Both the position numbers and the translations under genes were made by a program. A stretch of 11,278 nt of DNA, taken from contig LSSL01004779.1 in assembly GCA_001953115.1 (NCBI GenBank), positions 1 to 11,278 of the forward strand. Reading direction: 5' to 3'. Numbering within the stretch: the stretch's first letter is position 1; the number at the start of each line of letters is the position of its first letter. Of this stretch, positions 1 to 7,700 are shown one piece after another. The DNA is from Smittium mucronatum (taxonomy: Eukaryota; Kickxellomycota; Harpellomycetes; Harpellales; Legeriomycetaceae). The notes under the pieces are model-generated. The model ran no database searches. It was not told the DNA's origin and saw only the letters and a list, made by a program, of their open reading frames with translations.

Positions 1-354
1 GGGAAAAGGGTTCAATCTACCAACTGAAAGACCCTCCCTGACATTGTTTCAAGTAGGCTGGATGACTGAGGCTACGTGCAGTCAAGAATTAAGCTCTTTG
101 TCAACGAAAAATAGTTCATTGAATCTACTGAGCTCCTAGTCAGAGCCTACTTCTAACAGGATTAATAAAACTAGGCTCCTGCCCAAGCGTGGGATTGATC
201 GACATGGCTTTCCTACAAATAGCTGTTAGATGCTGAGATCCGTCTGACTGTCGAACGCTGGACTTGTGCACTAAACAATGTCTCAGCTGTGCTAAACGAT
301 CGGTTCCTCCTGTATCTAGATGGTCCTCCTCTGGAATCGCTGTCCTCCGAATCG

Positions 355-440
355 CTGTGCGCTATCTCCACTACTCTCAACCAAGAATAGTGCAACGCTG
401 TGCGCTGTCTCTACTACTCCCAACCAAGAATAGTACAACG
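355..440. repeat. Tandem duplication of a 43-bp unit inside arm 1
   Basis: Two adjacent 43-bp units (355-397 and 398-440) differ at four positions, all of them transitions. Both contain the core CAACCAAGAATAGT. Arm 2 has a single matching unit near 3858-3900. The duplication thus either arose in arm 1 or was lost from arm 2 after the two arms separated, and the unit copies have since diverged by about 9%. The 43-bp period is not a multiple of three, so it would shift any reading frame, which argues against the arm being coding. Confidence 0.9.
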
Positions 441-458
441 CTATATGAAATTTTAGTC

Positions 459-482
459 TAGTGTACTTTTATAAGTAGACTA
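459..482 (-). promoter_or_regulatory. TATAAAA-centred near-palindrome in arm 1
   Basis: This is the arm 1 counterpart of the arm 2 palindrome. Ten of twelve pairs remain: one extra pair is broken by a change near position 478. The TATAAAA element is intact on the minus strand, so both arms would direct transcription away from the central spacer if the element works. Confidence 0.35.
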
Positions 483-485
483 CAA

Positions 486-522
486 AGCCCCTAAACCGCG
501 GCAAGATATTTCACTCTTAGGG
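486..522 (-). repeat. Partly decayed hairpin at the inner end of arm 1
   Basis: AGCCCCTAA (486-494) pairs with TTAGGG (517-522) over six base pairs, where arm 2 keeps nine. The match between the arms stops at exactly this point, so the missing three pairs mark either the arm boundary or local decay of arm 1. Confidence 0.45.
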
Positions 523-1764
523 ATTTCGGACTCCCTCTCTTTCTCAAAAGACTATGATACTTAACGCTCTTTTTCTGTTTCAAATATCTCATCAACACTC
601 CAATAGAACTGTAGATTTTGCCGAAAGTTCTTAGGATCAATGAATATTGTAGAGGATTAAGATTTAAAATTCATCTAATCGATTTTTTTTTGAAAAATAG
701 AAGATTATGATTCGGTATTTTTTTTTCTGGAAATAATGCAAAGTGAAAAAGTTCTCTCATTTCTTCAACCAAGATATTTTGATCCGACTTAGCGATAACT
801 AAAACTAAATTTGAACGATATGAGGCGGAGACTACTATGGAGACACTAGATTAAGGAATAGAATATTGTAATAAACAATAGAGAAACCCCCTTTACTGAT
901 AGATGATGTTGAAATATTTTTACAAGGCTGGGATTAAAATCTTAATATGATTTAAAATGGTTATCATTATTTATAAATAATATAGAGTGTTTGCCTATGT
1001 ATACTATGTCTTTTTTTGCAGATTATTTGCAAAAACAGAAAAAATACCTCAAAATTCTGATTTTTCATCTTTGTATAATCAGATAAAATAGGATGGTATA
1101 ACGGTATTATGAGAGGATAATATTTTATTGGTGAAATTTTCTAAAAAAAAATTAGAATATTAGTATTAAATAATGAAAAAATATATATTTACTATTTATC
1201 AAAAATATTTCGCAGGGTTTTTGTAATTGTATCAAAATATTTTTTTGCCAGCTTTTTAATATTATATTAAATAGAATATCCTGGAAGGTCATCATATATG
1301 TGAGTATGGGTGTAATTGTATATCTTTATAACTGGTGCTTTTTTTTGTTTGATTTATAATGAAAGAAAGTATGTCACACGTGTCGTGCTTTTTTATACAA
1401 TAATTATTACTAAAAACTAAAAAAAACTATACATCACAGGACTGAACTCGCTTTAAAAGCTATAAAAAAACATTTGATACCCCCCACCTTCCACAAAAAT
1501 TAAGTCAAAATACTTTAGTTTTTTAAATTTAAGACAATATTATTACTATTCAGAGCACCAAAATGATAGTTTTTTGCTGATATTTCGCTTTTAAAGTATT
1601 ATAATTATGTAAATTTTTTAACCTATTGATTTTTAAAGATTTATATCATCGCTAAAATCGGGTATAACATTATTTTTCCGTGTTTTCTGTAAAATGATTT
1701 TATAAAAACTTTTTTTCATAATGTAAAAATTCTGAACATCAGGCATTACCTATCTATGATCATG

Positions 1765-1787
1765 AACTTTTTTTTTTGAAAAAAGTT
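1765..1787. repeat. T-run/A-run hairpin
   Basis: AACTTTTTT (1765-1773) and AAAAAAGTT (1779-1787) form a perfect 9-bp stem with a 5-nt loop. It is almost entirely A/T pairs, so it may well be chance in this composition. Confidence 0.4.
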
Positions 1788-2308
1788 TCCATTTCACCAG
1801 CGCGCATGTCTGTATTTTTTTTTTTGATCTTTTACAGAAAATTCGATTATTTATCGAAATTCTGTACACCAGAAACTAAATATTTAATGGGTTCAGAAAA
1901 TCGATTTTTTCACCATTTTTTCCCAAGAATTATACTATTACGCATTAAAAAAATTAAAATTATCTTCAATAAAATTTTGGTACATTTTATATTTTTTTTA
2001 TACGGCATTCAATTAAATTTTAACATTACTTTGGCTGTTTTTCTAAAAAAATATCTTAATACAGGTTTATTCGTATAACTTTTCAATAAAATAAAAATAT
2101 TCATTTGACACTTGAATAAATCAATTGTCTAATTTGGAAAATAAAAATCATATGAATTTTTTTCCTTAAATAAATATCGAATTGAAAAAATAATTAAAAA
2201 AATAGAAACCTCTTTTTTTTTATAATGTTTGTGAAAATTCTCCGTGACTGGATACAAACTTTTTTTCGACCTTAATTAGTAAAAATTTCATATTATCAAA
2301 AGAAAATC

Positions 2309-2333
2309 AAAATCCGATTCACGGATTTTTTTT
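2309..2333 (+). terminator. Terminator-like hairpin with T-run
   Basis: AAAATCCG (2309-2316) pairs perfectly with CGGATTTT (2322-2329) around the loop ATTCA, and the T-run continues to 2333. The shape matches a bacterial intrinsic terminator or a structured RNA ending in a Pol III-type T-run. No gene lies upstream, and the window looks eukaryotic, so function is doubtful; only the structure is certain. Confidence 0.25.
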
Positions 2334-3730
2334 CAATTTTAATAAAAATATAAATGAATCCTAATATTCCAGGCCAATTAGGAGTAAATTAAATTTTAAA
2401 AGATAAAAGTTAGATATTAACTTAAAAATATATTTAATTTTTTTTTATTAAATTCCAGTTAAACTATTTCATTATAAAAGTTTCTCTATAATAGAAGGTC
2501 TACATATTATTTACGAATCTTTGGTGCATTTTGAGAGTATTTCTCACTTAAGATTCGTCAAAAATTTCTCCTATTAATCTAGTTTTTCGTTGTGCTTGAG
2601 TAAATTATAGACATGTGTATCAATAATCTGCAGGTTTTATGTTAACAAAAATTTCTCTCTTTTTTTATAATTTCATTACCAATATATCTTTTTAAATCCT
2701 ATTCATTATCGACAAATAAGGGCTAACATAGTATATTTTAACTAGGAAAAATGGAGTAATTTTTTTTTGCGCTTAGGTGAAACCTTAAATTAGAAAAATG
2801 CTACTTTATTTTATTAGGATAATTTTTTTTTTTCTTCCTTATTATTAAAAATACTTATTTTTTTGCAATCGGTTGGTTTTTTATTATTACTTTTAGTTTT
2901 AAAATCAAATATACCCAAAATAGAAAACCATATATTTACATGCACTTGTGAACTCCAGCTTTTGAATTCTTTACTAATATATTATTCAATTTTTTATTCT
3001 AACTTCAGCCCTCCTAGCAAAAAAATTTGATTTACTTTCGTTTATAAAATTAAAAAACTTCTCTGACCATGGTCCTGATAATTAAACAAATTTGAATATC
3101 CAACATCTTCTATTTATCTTATATTCAATCAATTTATTTTGGCTTATCTACATGTGAGTACTATTCTTGACGAGAGCTACAAGATTTGATTTTATTATTC
3201 TGATAAAATAAAGTTGGAAGAATATTTTAATCTAAAAGAGGAGTTTAAGCTATTTTTTTAAAGTAATAATATATTTGGGTTTCGCTGGATTTATTTGAAT
3301 CTTCCCATTCTCCTCCTCTGGTATTTGGATAAATATTTTAGATTTTTTTCCTAGCATATTTTTTTGATATAGGCTAAAAAATTTCCCAAATTAAATCATA
3401 ACAATCACCTCAATTTCCATGTGGATTTATTATTACAGTCCAAAAACACTGATGATATTTTTTTTATTTAACTCTATTCTTAGAAGAAAAAAATCATTCA
3501 TTTAATTTATATCCACTTCATTTGGATATTACTAAAAAAAAAAATTTATATTTTTTAAATGGATTCTACAGCCATGAAAAAAAAATTATAATTAGTAAAT
3601 AATAAAGGAATAAAACTTTATATTTTTTTAATAGATATATATTTTTTTCACAAAGTGCTAACTAGTGTGAAAATTTGTTTTTTTAAATAGAAGCAATTAA
3701 CTATCTAAATAAATATTAACAGTATTTAAT

Positions 3731-3763
3731 TGATATGAATTTCATGAATTTTAAATCATATCA
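3731..3763. repeat. Nested palindrome abutting arm 2
   Basis: TGATATGA (3731-3738) and TCATATCA (3756-3763) are perfectly complementary, and the 17-nt interval contains the 8-bp palindrome TTCATGAA (3741-3748). It ends about 10 bp before arm 2 begins. It could be a hairpin-prone insertion site or chance in AT-rich DNA. Confidence 0.4.
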
Positions 3764-3773
3764 TTCTAATGAG

Positions 3774-3813
3774 AGCCCCTAATAGTGAAATATCTTGCCG
3801 CGGTTTAGGGGCT
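3774..3813 (+). repeat. Hairpin at the inner end of arm 2
   Basis: AGCCCCTAA (3774-3782) and TTAGGGGCT (3805-3813) are perfectly complementary over 9 bp, with a 22-nt loop containing the palindrome CCGCGG. The outer three bases of the left strand lie just beyond the region matched with arm 1. A stem this close to the boundary resembles a short sub-terminal inverted repeat, but no recognisable transposon terminus is evident. Confidence 0.5.
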
Positions 3814-4255
3814 TTATAGTGTACTTATAAAAGTACACTAGACTAAAATTTCATATAGCGTTGCACTATTCTTGGTTGGGAGTAGTGGAGACAGCGTTCA
3901 GCAATTCGGAGGACAGCGATTCCAGAGGAGGACCATTTAGATACAGGAGGAACCGATCATTTAGCACAGCTGAAACATAGTCTAGTGCACAAGTCCAGCG
4001 TTCAACAGTCAGACGGATCTCAGCATCTAACAGCTATTTGTAGGAAAGCCATGTCGATCAATCCCACGCTTGGGCAGGAGCCTAATTTTATTAACCCTGT
4101 TAGAAGTAGGCTCTGACTAGGAGCTCAGTAGATTCAGTGAACTATTTTTCGTTGACAAAGAGCTTAATTCTTGACTGCACGTAACCTCAGCCACACACAT
4201 ACTTTAAGCAGTGTCAGGGGGGGGTCTTTCGGTTGTTAGATTGAACCCTTTTCCC
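3777..4255 (+). repeat. Long inverted repeat, arm 2
   Basis: This is the reverse-complement partner of 1-522, with about 94% identity by hand alignment. It holds one copy of the 43-bp unit that is doubled in arm 1; otherwise the two arms have the same net length. The least conserved stretch is 4189-4235, near the outer end, where a CA-rich segment and a run of eight G (4217-4224) replace a different sequence in arm 1. Differences are mostly transitions (about 20 transitions to 9 transversions). The match stops at 4255 only because its partner reaches the window edge. No coding capacity is credible. Two independent insertions of one repeat family, or one inverted duplication, would both give this picture. 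Confidence 0.9.
3817..3840 (+). promoter_or_regulatory. TATAAAA-centred near-palindrome in arm 2
   Basis: A 24-bp segment reads TAGTGTACTT on the left and AAGTACACTA on the right, with 11 of 12 base pairs complementary around a central ATAA. The right half contains TATAAAAG, a good TATA-box match on the plus strand, followed by a GC-richer body. A TATA box here fits an LTR or promoter-bearing repeat reading outward from the spacer. The same palindrome could equally be a binding site for a dimeric protein. No start site can be defined from sequence alone. Confidence 0.4.
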
Positions 4256-4303
4256 GTAGGTACGCAGCTAGTATTCCGGCAGAGGAGCTTATTTTAGTGA
4301 GGA
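4256..4303 (+). repeat. Probable outer continuation of arm 2
   Basis: The sequence stays GC-richer and complex for about 48 bases beyond the matched part of arm 2, including GTACGCAGC and CCGGCAGAGGAGC, then drops abruptly into T-rich DNA. Composition suggests the repeat unit really ends near 4300. The matching part of arm 1 would lie before base 1, so this cannot be confirmed here. Confidence 0.5.
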
Positions 4304-7300
4304 TAATAGTTTTTTCTATACGAATTTTTCTTTTTTTCATATTTTTTTATTATAGTTTTTAATGAAGTTATCTTACAATAAAATTCAGTGATACAAAAAA
4401 AAAAAAAAGATAAATGAGAAATTTTTGTAAGCTCAGAACTTTTAGATCTAAAATTTTTTTTTGATACCTTATTAAAAAATAAATTAAAATATTTGAAATT
4501 GAATATCCTTAGTTTCCTTTTTGAATAAATTTACATTTTTCCGAAAAATTTTCTTGAATTTAAATATTCATTTTTTTTTAGATCTTGTGTTATGTAACTG
4601 TTTTTAATTATTACATTTTATTTTTTATAATTAGAATCAGCTTTATTGCTAATTTTTAGGTAGTTTTAATATATTTTTTATAATTTTATTTAAATTGGGT
4701 GCGTAAACAGTAATCACCTTTTGCTTTTATAAGTATAATATATAATTTTATCGAATTAGACCGAGTGAGGATGTACTAAAAAATCTTTACAGAATTAGAA
4801 TTCCTTATTTGAATTTCTACACTTTAGAAACCATTAATTTTTTTCAGCTATTTTCAAAAATATCTATCAACTATAAATTTATATTATACACATTATGAAA
4901 TAATTTTTTATATGATTTAAAATTTGGAGGAATTATGGATTAAAAAAAATAGAAAAATTTACCAACTAATAGACTTAATAATGACCAAAATTCCAATTTA
5001 TTATAATTGATCAAACCATAAATAAAGTATAAATTTCACTTATTATAATTAATCAGCTTATTTTATTTTCCTAACTTACACATAGTAAATATAAAATAAG
5101 AGTTCTGATTTATTCACCGGATAATTAGTAGTTAATTTGTTGATAAATTTTTACAGATAAAAGAAAGGTGATTTTTTTACTATAATTCCTTAATGAGGTT
5201 TCTAAAAATAGTAAGTATATTCCGCATTTCATAATTTTTTTAAAATAAAGATAATTATAACTGGTTCTGGCTTATTAAAAAACAATAAAAAAAATCTATT
5301 TGAAGAGTTAAAAAATCTTACGATTAAAAAAAAAACAAAATAATAATAGCTAAATAAGATGGATAAAATATTTTAGCTGGTTAGATTGATTTTTTCTATC
5401 CCATGTTTATCCAGGGTAAAATCTAGATGGCACTGGATCAAAATCTGTATTCTTAGAAAAATTTATTTGACACTTTAACATTAAAAATTATAGGTTTAAA
5501 GTTGTAAAAAAAAGGTTTTTAGTTAAAATTTTTTTTTAATTAAACCTTTAATATTTCTTATGAAAAATAAAAAAAATTTAAAAAAGTTCATTTATTTTTG
5601 AAAATTGAAAAATTGTTTATTTAAAAATGAAGAAATGAATTTTTTTTTGCAAAGCTAATTTGTCTATTTTCAAAAAAAAAAATACCATAAACAAATAAAT
5701 TTAGCCTAATTATTTTCGATTCTAATTAGATTTTTCGTATTAGAATTTGAATTTTAAGAAAGATATTTCTTTTTCAAGATGCAAAATCGCTTTTTAAAAA
5801 AAAAAATAACGCAAATTTAGATTAATAAAGAAGCCTTTATGTAAAAAATTGTATCTTGGTATAATTTAAAATTAAAAAAATAATAATAATCAATTATGTT
5901 GAAAAATAGCCTCAAAATGAAATTTTATTTGAGAAAAATATTTTTATAAATATTATAATAAACATGTGGGGTTAAAACAAAGATTAACTTCGATATCAAA
6001 AAATTTCATATCAACAAAAATTAGATAAGAAAGTTTCGGATTAAGATAAGAGTCAGCTTAAAAAAAATACTGTGTTCAAAAAAGAGTAGCATGATTTTTC
6101 CCAAAAATTAGCCTAACCAAATAATTAACTTTTAAAATAATTAAAATAATCTTTTTCGCAAACATATATATTGATATTATCATTGATCTTTGAGAAAAGA
6201 TATCAAAAAATTTTTTTATAATTTTTTAAAAGGCTATTAGAGTACCAGGTTTATTAAAAGACCAATATAAAATTTATCAAAATAATGTATATGAGAGAAT
6301 TTTCAGCTCAAAAGTTATTCAGGTGGAAAATATCCCATAAATTTTCATTATAAGGGTTTAAGATTATATTTTATTAAATATGGCTTAATTAAGTATTTCA
6401 TACAATTTATCAATAAATTTACCAAAATTCAGAGAAATAAATATTGAATTTAAAATTCCAAATATTTAAAAAAATTATATTTAAAATCGTTTCCAATGAA
6501 ATTATGAATCCCGATTAATTTAAAAATTTAGCCGAATGACTCGTGAGTAGATTTTTTTAAAAAAAATATTCCTGATATGAACTTTTTTTTACGCAGATTT
6601 TTCCGCATATGAGCCAAAAAATACTAAGAAACACAAGAATAAGAATAATCTAATAAAACTAAGAATTTCAATCACGTATTTGGTGCAGTTTATCATTTCC
6701 CTCTAATTAAAAATAAATTATAAATCATTTTTAGAATATCTTTAGTCAATAAAATTATGCATTTGCATCAAACTCAGTTCTTACTAAAATTCTGATTTAC
6801 TATCTGTGATTTTTTATAAAGGTCAATCAGTAAAATCTCCGGGAATAAGTTATGAAAATAATTTTTAAACGTGATAATACCCAATTACTTCTGTCGATTA
6901 GAATTTATTATTTAAATTAAATAAGTTTAAATTTTAAATAATTTTGGATTTTATGTAAATAAAATTTTCTCAACCTCAAACCTTTTAAACATGATTATTT
7001 TTATAAAAAAGGGATTTCGCATTTATAAAATAAAATAGCATATAGTAAAATTTTATCAGAAATACTTTAATACGAATCTTAAATAATTAAGTTAAATTTA
7101 TTTATTTATTGATCGCTCATTTTTTTTTAGAAATATTTACATGAGATTTGTAGAAAAAATACATTTATTCATTTTCAAATGAATGATTTTTCAATTTTTT
7201 AAAATATACGTATTTTTTTAATTAAAAAAATGGCTTTAATAATGTTGAAATTGAATTTATAATATGAAAAAAGTATTATTTTCAAACCCCGAAATTTAGA

Positions 7301-7526
7301 TTTCAAAAATTAGAATTAAAAACATAAATTGGCCATAAAATCAGGATATTTTTATAAGAAAACGTTTCAATTTTAATTTTTAATAGTGTCCATACCATCT
7401 AAATTTTTTTCTAAAACTTTACCAATATTATTAATATCATAATTACAACTTGAAATACATATTTAATGGTACAATAAAAATAATTTTCTTAAATTTTTAT
7501 AAGAATTGGGGTTATTTATTCGGCTT
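4304..7526. other. AT-rich gene desert, left part
   Basis: About 3.2 kb of roughly 80% A+T sequence with no supportable gene, RNA gene or GC-rich island. It includes a run of 14 A at 4395-4408 and short TAA and TTTA microsatellites (for example near 5881-5890 and 7095-7110). Stop codons are dense in all frames, as expected for this composition. Confidence 0.8.
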
Positions 7527-7538
7527 TTATCATCCACG
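7527..7538 (+). repeat. 12-bp direct repeat, left copy (candidate target-site duplication)
   Basis: TTATCATCCACG is identical to 7689-7700. The match does not extend on either side, as expected of a target-site duplication with defined length. Confidence 0.55.
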
Positions 7539-7688
7539 AATTTCCCTCGAGGTATGGAGCTGTTAGAGCGGCATAGGGGAGTTGAGTGAATTTTTTTTTA
7601 AAAAATTTCACTTTTTTTAATTTTTTTAAGTTGGTTTTTATGACTTTTTATTAACTTTAAAATAAATTTCCCGAAAAAAAAATAATAA
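7539..7688 (+). mobile_element. Candidate 150-bp SINE-like retroposed insert
   Basis: The segment is bracketed by an exact 12-bp direct repeat, TTATCATCCACG, at 7527-7538 and 7689-7700. Five of its 12 bases are G or C, which makes chance repetition this close unlikely in such AT-rich DNA. The insert has a GC-richer head (about 7541-7588, including the palindrome CCTCGAGG at 7545-7552), an internal T/A palindrome, and an A-rich 3' tail with nine A followed by TAATAA directly before the second repeat. Head, body, A-tail and flanking duplication in this order are the standard outline of a short interspersed retroposon. The head contains GTTAGAGCGGCA, which resembles the 3' half of a tRNA D-arm, but no convincing A-box/B-box pair is present. 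Only one copy lies in the window. Confidence 0.45.
7585..7612. repeat. 28-bp near-palindrome inside the candidate insert
   Basis: AGTGAA on the left and TTTCACT on the right flank a T-run/A-run centre. Twelve of 14 position pairs are complementary, so the strand can fold into one long hairpin. Confidence 0.5.
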
Positions 7689-7700
7689 TTATCATCCACG
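7689..7700 (+). repeat. 12-bp direct repeat, right copy (candidate target-site duplication)
   Basis: This second exact copy of TTATCATCCACG follows directly after the A-rich tail of the candidate insert. Confidence 0.55.

Larger units (their letters stand above)
1..522 (-). repeat. Long inverted repeat, arm 1 (cut by window start)
   Basis: The reverse complement of this segment aligns end to end with 3777-4255. I count about 29 substitutions, two single-base indels that cancel, and one 43-bp insertion, giving roughly 94% identity. Base 1 pairs with 4255 and base 522 with 3777, so the arm is still matching where the window begins and its outer end is not seen. GC is about 45%, against about 20% in the neighbouring DNA, so it was probably acquired from elsewhere rather than grown in place. 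Minus strand is assigned because that strand reads a TATAAAA element near the inner end and then the GC-richer body, as an LTR or promoter-bearing repeat would. No reverse transcriptase, integrase or transposase reading frame is present. It could be a solo LTR, a non-autonomous repeat or the terminal arm of a foldback element; the family is not recognised. Confidence 0.9.
523..3776. other. Gene-free AT-rich spacer between the repeat arms
   Basis: About 3.25 kb with no supportable gene. The first 120 bases (to about 640) are moderately complex and may be remnant repeat sequence; after that the DNA is about 80% A+T with many runs of seven or more T or A. The only open frame above 90 codons (1776-2078, plus) begins inside a T-run hairpin and encodes a Phe/Ile/Lys/Leu-rich peptide, as expected of random AT-rich sequence. 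Nothing resembling a transposase, polymerase or structural RNA gene was found. The composition is the same as the DNA to the right of arm 2. Confidence 0.8.

Noticed and set aside
9..24. GGTTCAATCT as a Pol III B-box (tRNA-derived repeat)
   Set aside because: The last consensus C is missing, and the minus strand beyond 4255, which should carry the A-box in arm 2, shows no convincing match.
164..169. AATAAA in arm 1 as a polyadenylation signal
   Set aside because: It lies on the strand opposite to the TATAAAA-based orientation, so it does not fit one LTR model, and AATAAA is frequent in AT-rich DNA.
213..395. 60-codon minus-strand frame in arm 1 with a Ser/Asp/Arg-rich middle
   Set aside because: In arm 2 the same frame has a stop soon after the Ser-Thr-Ala-Glu-Thr stretch, and the 43-bp duplication shifts the frame upstream. 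The frame follows the repeat and shows no coding constraint.
264..461. 65-codon plus-strand frame in arm 1
   Set aside because: It spans the non-triplet 43-bp tandem repeat and overlaps the opposite-strand frame; the peptide has no recognisable domain.
1725..1872. Similar segments near 1725 and 1855 (ATTCTG-ACA-CAG)
   Set aside because: Only about 14 of 18 bases agree, mostly A/T; this is within chance for the composition.
1776..2078. 100-codon plus-strand frame
   Set aside because: It starts inside a T-run hairpin, is rich in Phe/Ile/Lys/Leu/Tyr as expected of AT-rich random sequence, and has no conserved motif or neighbours.
3446..3460. CTGATGA as a hammerhead ribozyme core
   Set aside because: No correctly spaced GAAA strand or flanking stems could be found.
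3774..3813. CCCCTAA/TTAGGGG as telomere-like repeats
   Set aside because: Each occurs once as part of a hairpin stem; there is no tandem array.
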